Source: Micromonospora sp. WMMD882
Lineage (GTDB): Bacteria > Actinomycetota > Actinomycetes > Mycobacteriales > Micromonosporaceae
Direction of reading: 5' to 3'
Assembly: GCF_027497255.1 (NCBI RefSeq)
Contig: NZ_CP114903.1
Location: 2,418,001-2,482,000, forward strand
DNA: 64,000 nt
Numbering within the stretch: position 1 is the first letter of the stretch; every line of letters begins with the position of its first letter. Positions 1-9,641 of this stretch are shown one piece after another. The position numbers and the translations under genes were made by a program. The notes beneath the pieces were generated by a model. It was not told the DNA's origin and did no database searches. It saw nothing but the letters and a program-made list of their open reading frames with translations.

Positions 1-328
1 CCAGCCGCGCCCACAGCTCCGCCGGGTCGGGCGGCCGGGCCGACCCCGAAACGTGGTACCGCGACAGCGCGCCCCGCACCCCCTCCACGGCGTCGACGGC
101 CGGGTCGGACCGTCCACCCGACCGGTCCGCCAACAGCACCTCGACGTCGATCCGGAGCGCGTCGGCGACCGCCCGCAGGCTCGACACCCGTTCCAGCCGA
201 CGCGCGCCGCGCTCGACCTTGTCCACCCAGCTCTTCGACTTGCCGAGCCGGTCGGCGAACTGCTGCTGCGTCATGTTCCGCCGGACCCGCCACTGCGCGA
301 CCCGACGACCCACCGGCAGCTCGTTCAC
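1..328 (-). CDS. XRE-family helix-turn-helix regulator, partial
   Basis: Reading leftwards from a GTG at 328 the protein begins VNELPVGRRVAQWRVRRNMT and continues with QQQFADRLGKSKSWVDKVERG, a typical XRE/Cro-type helix-turn-helix (Q-x3-A-x3-G-x5-V-x2-E-x-G). The frame stays open to base 1, so the C-terminal part lies outside the window and any effector domain is unknown. The GTG overlaps the TGA of the upstream small membrane-protein gene in a GTGA junction, so the two are probably translationally coupled. It is expected to be a cytoplasmic DNA-binding protein; its target cannot be told from the sequence. Confidence 0.8.
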   Translation of the reverse strand, partial: MNELPVGRRVAQWRVRRNMTQQQFADRLGKSKSWVDKVERGARRLERVSSLRAVADALRIDVEVLLADRSGGRSDPAVDAVEGVRGALSRYHVSGSARPPDPAELWARL

Positions 329-540
329 CTGAGCACCCCGACCACGAGCAGCACCAGGACGAGCAGCGCGACCGTCAGGCCGTAGGCGTACTGCCGGCGG
401 GTGGGCGCCGGACCATCGGGACGGGCCGGGCGCTCCTGCGGAGCCGGACCGGGCACCCGGTCGCCGTCGGGATGCGGCGGCCGGGCCCCCGGCACCGGGT
501 ACGCCCTGGGCGGTGGCCCGTCGTGCGGACGCTCACGCAT
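325..540 (-). CDS. small single-pass membrane protein
   Basis: A 71-residue protein starting MRERPHDGPPPRAYPVPG. The first ~45 residues are proline- and arginine-rich and hydrophilic; the C-terminus (YAYGLTVALLVLVLLVVGVLR) is one hydrophobic segment ending at the stop, so it is probably tail-anchored in the membrane. The ATG at 540 was chosen because GAGGAGG lies 6 bases upstream; the frame is open further 5' but without a comparable ribosome site. Its stop overlaps the start of the XRE regulator. A small membrane protein coupled to an XRE regulator may form a signalling pair, but no family was recognised. Confidence 0.6.
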   Translation of the reverse strand: MRERPHDGPPPRAYPVPGARPPHPDGDRVPGPAPQERPARPDGPAPTRRQYAYGLTVALLVLVLLVVGVLR

Positions 541-734
541 CTGCGCCTCCTCGGCGTCGTCGGAGGGCGGGGTGGCACGGGGAGAAACCACCCCGCCCAG
601 GGGACGAGGACTCCGCTGCTGACGAGAGACCCTCGCCCTCAACTTAGAACCCTTAGTAGCCAGAGTCAACACAGGGTCCACACCATGTCGCGGCGAGTGA
701 GATGCTGAGCAGGCTGACGAGAGGTGGTCCCACC

Positions 735-962
735 ATGCCCCGAAAGCCTGTGTACGAGCAGGTTGTCGACGACATCACCACGTCGATCCGGAACGGCACG
801 CTCAGACCCGGCGACAAGTTGCCAACGATCGCCGACCTCGCCCACCAGTACAAATCGTCCGACAATCCGATCAAGCGGGCGCTCTGGATCCTCGATGAGC
901 GGGGATGGATCGAAGTACATCAGGGGAAGGGTTCGTTCGTCGCGGACAAGCCACCCACCTGA
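735..962 (+). CDS. short GntR-family regulator (winged-helix domain only)
   Basis: A 75-residue protein, MPRKPVYEQVVDDITTSI, matching the N-terminal winged-helix of GntR regulators: Y-E-Q-V-x2-D-I near the start, G-T-L-R-P-G-D-K-L-P-T-I at about 23-34, then N-P-I-K-R-A-L and G-W-I-E-V-x-Q-G-K-G-S-F-V. The protein stops right after this domain, so it has no ligand-binding domain, as in the short YtrA-like or stand-alone GntR proteins common in actinobacteria. The ATG at 735 has GAGGTGG a few bases upstream; an in-frame ATG at 702 would add 11 residues unlike the family. It ends immediately before the CRISPR leader and could be co-transcribed with it, though nothing shows that it regulates the array. 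Confidence 0.75.
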   Translation: MPRKPVYEQVVDDITTSIRNGTLRPGDKLPTIADLAHQYKSSDNPIKRALWILDERGWIEVHQGKGSFVADKPPT

Positions 963-1040
963 CCTCGACTCGAAATGATCTTGGAGATCAAAGTGAAGGA
1001 AAACCCGGTAGTTGATCTTTAGAGTCGCAGGTCAAGGAGT
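963..1040 (+). promoter_or_regulatory. probable CRISPR leader
   Basis: Seventy-eight bases between the GntR stop and the first CRISPR repeat, clearly richer in A+T than the flanks (AAAGTGAAGGAAAA, GTTGATCTTTAGAG). It contains a GATCT-TGG-AGATC inverted repeat at 977-989. The intact repeats lie next to it and the degenerate one at the far end, so this is the expected leader side. No -10/-35 pair is clear. Confidence 0.55.
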
Positions 1041-1314
1041 CTGTTCCCCGCGCACGCGGGGGTGATCCAACCTCGGCAAGGCTTTCCCGACCCACCAACG
1101 CCTGTTCCCCGCGCACGCGGGGGTGATCCGGTGAGAGTGCCACGGTCGGACGCGTCGACCGGCTGTTCCCCGCGCACGCGGGGGTGATCCCATCCCCGTC
1201 GGGTGGGTGGCGACGTGGTGACGCTGTTCCCCGCGCACGCGGGGGTGATCCGGCTTCCGACAGGAGTACTGCCCGGGCGGAATCGGCTGTTCCCGGCACC
1301 TGCGGGGGTGCCCC
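1041..1314 (+). CRISPR. short type I-E-like CRISPR array, 4 intact repeats plus a degenerate one
   Basis: Four identical 28-base repeats begin at 1041, 1102, 1163 and 1224 (CTGTTCCCCGCG...GGTGATCC, with a CCCCGCG-CA-CGCGGGG hairpin), the repeat typical of type I-E systems in actinobacteria. Spacers 1-3 are 33 bases (1069-1101, 1130-1162, 1191-1223); the fourth (1252-1286) is 35. A fifth, degenerate copy at 1287-1314 keeps CTGTTCCC and GCGGGGGTG but has diverged in the middle and lost the GATCC end; it runs straight into a palindromic repeat element. No cas gene is present in the 64 kb, so the array is an orphan here and would rely on Cas proteins encoded elsewhere or be inactive. Confidence 0.95.
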
Positions 1315-1336
1315 ATATCTGGGGCAGCTCGACAGG
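1308..1336 (+). repeat. palindromic repeat element, copy 1
   Basis: A 29-base element with the core TGCCCC-ATATCT-GGGGCA followed by GCTCGACAGG. It matches the element at 4542-4570 at 27 of 29 positions. It overlaps the degenerate last CRISPR repeat and lies about 90 bases upstream of the gene at 1425. It could be a dispersed intergenic repeat or an operator. Confidence 0.7.
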
Positions 1337-1424
1337 GAGCGAGCCGCATACATTCCGCAAACCGCCTAGCCCCACTGGTGGTCGGCGGCGGGCAGGGTGA
1401 AGTCGCTGCTGGCAGACTGCCCGG

Positions 1425-2072
1425 ATGACAGAGCAGCTCCGTGAGCGGCGACGACTCTGGTTGGTGCTGGTGGTGGCGGTCGTCGGCGGCGTACTGCTGG
1501 GGGCGGTCGACCTGGTCGCCCAGCGGGAGCTGCCGTACCCATGGGCGAACCTGGCGAATTCCAGCGCTGTCTGGGCGGTCGGCGCGTTCGGTATCGGCGT
1601 CTGGGTGGGTGACCGGGGTTGGCGGCCGGTGCTGGCCGGTACGCTGCTGCTGCTGGTGGCGGTGGAGAGCTACTACCTCACCGCAGCCCTGGTGCAGGGC
1701 GACAGCATGACCAATCTGGTGAGTCCGACGGCAGCGCTGTGGCTGGTGTTCGGGGTTCTCGCCGGCGTCGTCTTCGGCGCCGCTGGCGGCTGGTCGCGGG
1801 GCGGCAACCGGTGGCGGCGGGTCCTCGGCGCGGCGCTGCCTGGAGCTGTCCTGCTCGCCGAGGCCGCCGTGCTGGTCCTCCGCAGCGGCAACGGGGGCGT
1901 GGCCTACCGGACGGACAGCCTCCAGACAGCGGCTATCGAGGCGGTGCTCGGCCTCCTGCTGCCGCTGCTCGTCGGGCGCACCGGCCGGGAGCGGCTGGAA
2001 GCGCTGGCGGCGAGCGTACCGCTGGCCCTCATCGGCCTCGGCGGCTTCCTCGCCGCCGGATTCGGCGGCTGA
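1425..2072 (+). CDS. DUF6518-like integral membrane protein
   Basis: A 215-residue protein with five to six hydrophobic segments: about 12-30 (LWLVLVVAVVGGVLLGAVDL), 45-62, 67-85, 103-123, 135-150 and two near the C-terminus (VLGLLLPLLVG; PLALIGLGGFLAAGF). The stretch PYPWANLANSSAVWAVGAFGIG resembles the DUF6518 family of small actinobacterial membrane proteins, recalled rather than searched. No catalytic motif is visible and the function is unknown. It is transcribed alone, downstream of the CRISPR array, with a palindromic repeat in its upstream region and a convergent SDR gene after it. Confidence 0.7.
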   Translation: MTEQLRERRRLWLVLVVAVVGGVLLGAVDLVAQRELPYPWANLANSSAVWAVGAFGIGVWVGDRGWRPVLAGTLLLLVAVESYYLTAALVQGDSMTNLVSPTAALWLVFGVLAGVVFGAAGGWSRGGNRWRRVLGAALPGAVLLAEAAVLVLRSGNGGVAYRTDSLQTAAIEAVLGLLLPLLVGRTGRERLEALAASVPLALIGLGGFLAAGFGG

Positions 2073-2136
2073 CCAGCGGCCCCGCCGGGCCTGTGCTGCC
2101 GCCACCCGCTGAGCCCGTGGACGTCCCGACCCCCGG

Positions 2137-3132
2137 TCAGCTTCCGAGAGCCGCCATCCGGCGGAGGCCCTCGTCGACGGTGATCGTCGGCTGGTACTCC
2201 AGGTGGGTCCGGGCGCGCGTGATGTCGTAGACGCGGTCGCGGCCCATGAAGGTGACGATCCATCGGGTGAGCGGTGGCGGCGTGGCACGGCGGCGGGCCC
2301 TGGCGGCGGTCTCCATGACCGTGGCGATGGCCGACGCGACCGCCCGGGGGAAGCTGTTGCTGCTGCTCACGTCGAGGCCCCGGGTGGCGAGCAGCGGGGT
2401 GAAGAAACCGCGGGCCGGCCGGGGGTCGCCGTCGGTGACGTAGCAGACCAGGCCGTGCTCCCCGCGCGTCATCGCCAGGGCGACGGCGTGGGCAAGGTTG
2501 TCGAAGTGGCAGTAGTCGACGGTGTGCTGCCCGCCGTCGATCCAGGCGAACCGGCCGGCCTCGACGGAGTCGACGAACCCTTGCAGGTTGCCGGCCGCGC
2601 CGTGGCCCCAGAGAAAGGGCGGTCGGAGGATCACCAGCGCGGTCTCTCGATGGGGCAGCGCGAGCAGCTCTTGCTCGGTGCGCAGCTTGACCCGGCTGTA
2701 CGCGATGTTCGCCCGGCCGGTGTCGGAGGTCTCGTCCACGATGCTCAGGTGTCTGGTGCCGGTGGAGACGCTGGCGGCCGAGAGCAGGACGAAGCGTCTC
2801 ACCCCTGCGGCCACCGCAGCCTCGTACAGGGCGCGGGTGGGCAGCAGGTTGCGCTCGACGAACAGCTCGTCGGGCCCCCAGAACTCCATGAAGGCCGCCG
2901 CGTGGACCACGGCGTCGACCTCGTCGAGGACGCTCAGCCACGCCGGCGCGCCGGCACCGTTCCGGGCGGCCTCCGCCAGGTCACCGCGTACCGGCCGGGC
3001 CCCTGCGACCGTGACCGCCTGCTCCGCCGAAGCCGACCTCGCCAGCGCGTGCACGGTGTGCCCGTCGGCTACCAGCCTACGGATGATCACACCGCCGGCA
3101 GAGCCGGAGCCGCCCGTGAGAAAAATGTCCAT
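2137..3132 (-). CDS. NAD(P)-dependent extended SDR (epimerase/dehydratase or 3-beta-HSD-like)
   Basis: A 331-residue extended short-chain dehydrogenase. The nucleotide-binding motif TGGSGSAGG is at 6-14 and the catalytic Y-x3-K at Y145-K149 (AYSRVKLRTEQ), with a preceding Ser region SAASVSTGTRH. The pattern resembles NAD-dependent epimerase/dehydratase and 3-beta-hydroxysteroid dehydrogenase-like proteins; the substrate cannot be assigned. The start has a good ribosome site (GGAGGG, 5-6 bases from ATG). It is divergent from a TetR gene 116 bases away, with two TetR-type palindromes between them, so it is very probably the regulator's target. Confidence 0.85.
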   Translation of the reverse strand: MDIFLTGGSGSAGGVIIRRLVADGHTVHALARSASAEQAVTVAGARPVRGDLAEAARNGAGAPAWLSVLDEVDAVVHAAAFMEFWGPDELFVERNLLPTRALYEAAVAAGVRRFVLLSAASVSTGTRHLSIVDETSDTGRANIAYSRVKLRTEQELLALPHRETALVILRPPFLWGHGAAGNLQGFVDSVEAGRFAWIDGGQHTVDYCHFDNLAHAVALAMTRGEHGLVCYVTDGDPRPARGFFTPLLATRGLDVSSSNSFPRAVASAIATVMETAARARRRATPPPLTRWIVTFMGRDRVYDITRARTHLEYQPTITVDEGLRRMAALGS

Positions 3133-3199
3133 GAGATCCCTCCAGAACCGGGACGCGCTCTGTTGACGCTGTCACCTGAAGAGAGTGTGCGCGATTGGA

Positions 3200-3235
3200 G
3201 TTGACAATGTCAACCCGTCGGATGACGTTGTCAAC
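3200..3235. promoter_or_regulatory. double TetR-type operator between the SDR and TetR genes
   Basis: A perfect inverted repeat GTTGACA-A-TGTCAAC at 3200-3214 is followed by a second, weaker copy GATGACG-T-TGTCAAC at 3221-3235. Their centres are 21 bases apart, two helical turns, so two dimers would bind on the same DNA face. On the minus strand TTGACA inside the first copy could be a -35 box for the SDR gene, with CACACT 18 bases on as a weak -10. Confidence 0.8.
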
Positions 3236-3248
3236 TAGATAGCATGGT

Positions 3249-3818
3249 GTGGTGATCAGTCGCTCGGAGTCCGCTGCCGCCACCCGTCGTTCACTGCTCG
3301 ACGCGGCGGCCGGCCTGCTGGACGAGGGTGGACCGGAGGCGGTGACGCTGCGGGAGGTGGGCGCACGGGCCGGCGTGAGTCGCGGAGCGCCCTACCGGCA
3401 CTTCGCCGACAAGGGCGACCTGCTGACCGCCGTCGCGGCGGAGGCATGGGACCGGTTGGCGGACCGGGCCGTGGAGTTGGCCGCCGATCCGCTGACCTCG
3501 GCGGAGGAGAAGCTGCGGGGCATGCTCGCCGGGCTGCTCGCCGTCGGCCGCGAGCAGCCGCACCTCTACCGGCTGATGCACCAGGCGCCCGCCGGTGAGG
3601 AGGTGCTGCGCGCGGCGTCGCGAAGTCAGGGCCCGTTCGTGGCCGTCCTGGGTGATCTGGTGGGCGAGGACAAGGCCTACCGCTACGGGGCGCTGCTGCT
3701 CACCAGCGTGCACGGGATAATCGGGATGGAGGCCAGCGGCCAGCTCACCGCCGACAAGTGGCACACCGACGCCGACGACATCCTGACCCTCCTGACCGGG
3801 ATGATCGCCGGCCGCTGA
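3249..3818 (+). CDS. TetR/AcrR-family repressor
   Basis: A 189-residue TetR protein. The helix-turn-helix lies at about 10-57 (TRRSLLDAAAGLLDEGG, VTLREVGARAGVSRGAPYRHF, DKGDLLTAVA), and the rest is the all-helical effector domain (LLTSVHGIIGMEASGQL near the end). Tandem GTG codons at 3249 and 3252 both could start it; no Shine-Dalgarno is visible, so the mRNA may be leaderless or nearly so. It is divergent from the SDR gene and the intergenic inverted repeats are the obvious binding site, giving autoregulation and control of the SDR. The inducer is unknown. Confidence 0.9.
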   Translation: MVISRSESAAATRRSLLDAAAGLLDEGGPEAVTLREVGARAGVSRGAPYRHFADKGDLLTAVAAEAWDRLADRAVELAADPLTSAEEKLRGMLAGLLAVGREQPHLYRLMHQAPAGEEVLRAASRSQGPFVAVLGDLVGEDKAYRYGALLLTSVHGIIGMEASGQLTADKWHTDADDILTLLTGMIAGR

Positions 3819-3838
3819 GCGAGCAGGGACAGCTACGG

Positions 3839-4453
3839 CTACTCCCTCGCCGGCAACTGCTCCTTGGCCTCGTCGTAGCCGGCCGGGGTGGGGGCGGCGG
3901 TCGGCGCGTAGATGACCCGGAGCACGCCGGTCGGGTACGCCTCCGTGGCCACCACCTTCAGGTGGTACGGCTGGTCGCCCTCGTCGAACAGCCTGCGGCC
4001 CTTGCGGGCCGCCACCGGGTGCACCAGCAGGCGCAGCTCGTCGACCAGGCCGGCGGCAAGCAGTTGCTGCACCACGGAGATCGATCCGGGGATGAGGATG
4101 CCCCGGATGCCGCTGTCGGCTTTGAGCGCGGTGACCGCCTCGACCAGGTCGCCCTCGATCAGCTCCGAGTTGCGCCAGGAGAACTCCAGCGGCTGACGCG
4201 AGACGACCACCTTGCGGACGTCCCCGAGCTGCTTGGCGAACGGAGCGTCCTCTCCCCCGGCAGCCTCACGGTCGGGCCAGGCCCCGGCGAAGCTGTCGTA
4301 CGTCTCCCGGCCGATGAGCAGCACGTCAGACGTACCGTAATCCTCCTCGACGGCACGGCCCATGTGCTCGTCGAAATACGGGAAGTGCCAGTCGGGGTCG
4401 ATCTCTGCCACCCCGTCGGCCGAGATGAACAGCGTGGAGACGACCTTCGCCAT
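3839..4453 (-). CDS. dihydrofolate reductase-fold protein (RibD C-terminal-like)
   Basis: A 204-residue protein beginning MAKVVSTLFISADGVAEID, the usual N-terminus of the YyaP/YwjB/RibD-C group of NADPH reductases. Family signatures include LLIGRETYDSF at about 45-55, VRKVVVSR, and GILIPGSISVVQQLLAAGLVDELRLLVHPV near 115-145. The ATG at 4453 has GAAGGG about 8 bases upstream; a longer frame to 4582 would begin inside the palindromic repeat and is rejected. True folate or flavin activity is not implied. A second palindromic repeat copy lies 89 bases upstream. Confidence 0.8.
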   Translation of the reverse strand: MAKVVSTLFISADGVAEIDPDWHFPYFDEHMGRAVEEDYGTSDVLLIGRETYDSFAGAWPDREAAGGEDAPFAKQLGDVRKVVVSRQPLEFSWRNSELIEGDLVEAVTALKADSGIRGILIPGSISVVQQLLAAGLVDELRLLVHPVAARKGRRLFDEGDQPYHLKVVATEAYPTGVLRVIYAPTAAPTPAGYDEAKEQLPARE

Positions 4454-4541
4454 GGCGTGATCCCTTCTGGTCAGTTGGCGCGGCAGGTAGGCCGCTGTCA
4501 CATCCTGGCGTACCCCACCGACATTCCGGGCGACCGCTGGA

Positions 4542-4570
4542 GTGCCCCAGATCCGGGGCAGCTCGACAGG
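4542..4570 (+). repeat. palindromic repeat element, copy 2
   Basis: Same 29-base element as at 1308-1336 (core TGCCCC-AGATCC-GGGGCA then GCTCGACAGG), differing at two positions. It lies between the divergent starts of the reductase gene (4453) and glgE (4792). Confidence 0.7.
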
Positions 4571-4708
4571 TCGCCGGAACACGTACCCCTGGCGGTGGGC
4601 TCAGCCGACGGGCCAGGCCGGGAGGTGATTTCGTTTCCTTGAAACGGGGGCTTCCGGGCGGAGCATGACCCCGGTATCGGTGAAATGGAGTTGATCTTGC
4701 GGCACGGT

Positions 4709-4734
4709 GGGCGGGGTGGGCGGGGCGGGGTGGG
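4709..4734 (+). other. G-run tract with strong G-quadruplex potential
   Basis: Six runs of three or four G separated by single bases (GGGCGGGGTGGGCGGGG then CGGGGTGGG), 60-80 bases upstream of glgE on its coding strand. A small hairpin CGTTTC-CTT-GAAACG at 4632-4646 lies before it. The rest of the 338-base gap from 4454 holds the palindromic repeat and no gene. Confidence 0.5.
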
Positions 4735-4791
4735 CGGAGTGGGTGGGACGGGAGTCGCGCGCGGAGCGATCTCGGGCAGTAGGTTGACGGG

Positions 4792-6872
<2,081 letters not shown>

Positions 6873-6885
<13 letters not shown>

Positions 6886-8975
6886 TCGCCGGTACGGCGC
6901 ACGACCCGCACGCCCTGCTGGGGGCGCACGCCGCCGACGGCCGCACCACCGTCCGTACCCTGCGCCGGGGCGCGGGACGGGTGACCCTGCTGGTGGGCGG
7001 GGCCCGGCACGAGATGCGCCGCACGCACGACGCGGGCGTCTTCGAGGTCACCGTGCCGGGCACGGTGAGCGACTACCGGGTCGAGGTGGACGGGGTCGAG
7101 CACGACGACCCGTACCGGCATCTGCCCACCCTGGGTGAGCTGGACCTGCACCTGATCGGCGAGGGTCGGCACGAGCGGCTGTGGGAGGCCCTCGGCGCGC
7201 GGGCCCACGACGGCGGGGTGGCGTTCGCGGTGTGGGCGCCGAACGCGCGGGGCGTGCGGGTGGTCGGCGAGTTCACCGGCTGGGGCCCGGACGACGGTTG
7301 GCCGATGCGCTCGCTGGGCTCCAGCGGGGTGTGGGAGCTGTACGTGCCGGGGGCCGCCGTCGGGCACCGCTACAAGTACCGGATCCTCGGCGCGGACGGG
7401 CGGTGGCGGGACAAGGCCGACCCGATGGCCGCGTACGCGGAGGTGCCGCCGGCCACCGCGTCGGTGGTGCACCGGTCGACCCACCGGTGGGGTGACGCCG
7501 AGTGGCTGGCGCGGCGGGCGCGGCGGCAGCCGCACCAGGAGCCGATGAGCGTGTACGAGGTGCACCTGGGCTCGTGGCGGCCGGGCCTGGGCTACCGGGA
7601 GCTGGCCGAGCAGTTGACCGCGTACGTGACCGAGCTGGGGTTCACGCACGTGGAGTTCATGCCGGTGATGGAGCACCCGTTCGGCGGCTCGTGGGGTTAC
7701 CAGGTCACCGGCTACTACGCGCCGACGTCCCGGTTCGGTGACCCGGACGCGTTCCGGCACCTGGTGGACACCCTGCACCGGGCGGGGATCGGGGTGCTGC
7801 TGGACTGGGTGCCGGCGCACTTCCCGAAGGACGAGTGGGCCCTGGCGCGGTTCGACGGCACCCCGCTGTACGAGCACCCCGACCCGCGCCGCGGCGAGCA
7901 CCCCGACTGGGGCACGTACGTCTTCGACTTCGGCCGTCGGGAGGTGCGTAACTTCCTGGTCGCCAACGCGCTGTACTGGCTGGACGAGTTCCACGTGGAC
8001 GGGCTACGGGTGGACGCGGTGGCGTCCATGCTCTACCTGGACTACTCCCGGGGTGAGGGGCAGTGGGCCCCCAACCAGCACGGCGGTCGGGAAAATCTTG
8101 AGGCGATCGCCTTCATGCAGGAGGTCAACGCCACCGTCTACAAGCACCACGCCGGCGTGGTGATGATCGCCGAGGAGTCGACGGCGTGGCCGGGGGTGAC
8201 CCGGGCGACCAGCGGCGGCGGGCTCGGGTACGGCTTCAAGTGGAACATGGGTTGGATGCACGACACCCTGCTCTACACGTCGAAGGACCCGATCTACCGG
8301 CAGCACCACCACCATCAGCTCACCTTCTCGCTGGCGTACGCGTTCAGCGAGAACTACGTGCTGCCGATCAGCCACGACGAGGTGGTGCACGGCAAGGGCT
8401 CGCTGGTCGCCAAGATGCCCGGCGACACCTGGCAGAAGCTGGCGAACGTGCGGGCGCTGCTGGCGTACATGTGGGCGCACCCGGGCAAGCAGTTGCTGTT
8501 CATGGGCTGTGAGCTGGGTGACGAGCGGGAGTGGAGCGAGGAGCGCGGCCTGGACTGGTACCTGCTGCACGATCCGGCGCGGGCCGGCGTGCAGCGGCTG
8601 GTCAAGGACCTGAACGCGGTGTACCGGGCCACCCCGGCGCTGTGGGCGCAGGACACCGACCCGGCCGGCTTCCGCTGGATCGCCGGGGACGACGTCGTCA
8701 ACAACACCGCGTCGTTCGTGCGGATCGCCCCGGACGGCTCGACCCTGGTGTGCGTGGTGAACTTCTCCGCCCGCCCGCTGCCCGACTACCGGGTCGGCCT
8801 GCCGTCCGGCGGCGTCTGGACGGAGGTCGTCAACACCGACGCCCACCACTACGGCGGCTCGGGCGTGGGCAATCTGGGCCGGGTGCGGGCGGAGAGCGTC
8901 CCCTGGCACGGTCTGCCGGCTTCGGCCGCCCTCCAGGTGCCGCCGCTGGGCGCGCTCTGGCTCCGCCCCGCCTGA
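6873..8975 (+). CDS. glgB: 1,4-alpha-glucan branching enzyme GlgB
   Basis: A 700-residue GH13 branching enzyme that introduces alpha-1,6 branches into the glucan made by GlgE. Order: an N-terminal carbohydrate-binding-like domain ([10 protein letters not shown] at 10-19), a CBM48 domain ([19 protein letters not shown] at 119-137), then the barrel with [10 protein letters not shown] (311-320), nucleophile D381 in [11 protein letters not shown], acid/base E434 in MIAEEST, and D502 in SHDEVVHGK. Length is near the family norm. The ATG at 6873 lies inside the end of glgE, with AAGGATGAG just upstream, so translation is coupled. A long hairpin follows the gene. Confidence 0.96.
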
Positions 8976-9000
8976 CCGGCCCTCCTGTTCGGCTCCACTT

Positions 9001-9046
9001 CGCGGAAGCGGTGGCATGGGCATCCCGCCGATGCCCCGCTTCCGCG
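9001..9046. terminator. bidirectional hairpin terminator after glgB
   Basis: CGCGGAAGCGG (9001-9011) pairs with CCGCTTCCGCG (9036-9046), continued inside by GGCAT (9013-9017) with ATGCC (9031-9035). It separates the convergent ends of glgB and the GNAT gene. There is no T-tract, as is usual in high-GC actinobacteria. Confidence 0.7.
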
Positions 9047-9057
9047 GAGATGGAGCG

Positions 9058-9531
9058 TCAGCGCGTGAGCCGGAGCATGGGGGACGGGGAGTCCTGGAAA
9101 CCCAGCTCGCGGTAGAGGGGCGCGCCGTCCGGCGTGGCCACCAGGTCGATCCGCGTGACGTCACGCCGACGGAACCAGTCCAGCAGGGCGGTCAGCACCG
9201 CCCGCGAGCAGCCACGTCGGCGGTACGTCGGATCGGTCGCCACGTTGAAGACGTACCCGATCTCGCCACGGGGATTGTCCGGGCCGCCCAGCCGACGTTC
9301 GATCACGCCGACGGCGCAGGCCGCCAGCCGGCCCGACTCGTCCGGCCGGTCCACCACGTACGCGGCCATCGACGGCTCCGGTCCGGCCAGCCGTTCCCGC
9401 AGCGTGGTAACGGCGGTCTCTTCCCAGGGCCCGGAATCCGGCTCCCGGCCGGACATGCCGGCCAGCATCACCCGGCGTAGCCGCACCAGCTCGTCCACGT
9501 CCCCGACGCCTGCCCGCCGCACCTCGACCAC
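9058..9531 (-). CDS. GNAT-family N-acetyltransferase
   Basis: About 157 residues from the GTG at 9531 (VVEVRRAGVGDVDELVRLR). The acetyl-CoA-binding signature is at VFNVATDPTYRRRGCSRAVL (Q/R-x2-G-x-G/A form, RRRGCSRA), followed by LLDWFRRRDVTRIDLVATPDGAPLYRELGF, the usual end of the GNAT fold. A GTG at 9522 is an equally possible start; neither has a strong ribosome site. The same frame is open much farther upstream, but that is antisense to or in the wrong frame of the next gene. The acceptor substrate is unknown. Confidence 0.85.
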   Translation of the reverse strand: MVEVRRAGVGDVDELVRLRRVMLAGMSGREPDSGPWEETAVTTLRERLAGPEPSMAAYVVDRPDESGRLAACAVGVIERRLGGPDNPRGEIGYVFNVATDPTYRRRGCSRAVLTALLDWFRRRDVTRIDLVATPDGAPLYRELGFQDSPSPMLRLTR

Positions 9532-9593
9532 CCGGCGACCGTACGCCCCTCTCCGTTTCGCGGAGAGTGCGGTGTCGGACCTTGGGGACACGC

Positions 9594-9610
9594 CCGTTTC
9601 CGGGAAACGG
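9594..9610. terminator. short perfect palindrome after the App1-like gene
   Basis: CCGTTTCC-G-GGAAACGG, an 8-1-8 perfect inverted repeat 32 bases past the stop of the App1-like gene, with a second hairpin CTCTCCG-TTTCG-CGGAGAG at 9549-9567 in the leader of the GNAT gene. The first may end transcription of the App1-like gene. Confidence 0.45.
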
Positions 9611-9641
9611 CGCGGATCTGCCCCGAGGCGGGCGGGGCGGG

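Noticed and set aside
1032..2288. Minus-strand frame with repeated ITPACAGN / HPRVRGEQ peptides
   Set aside because: These peptides are translations of the CRISPR repeats, a well-known false protein signal.
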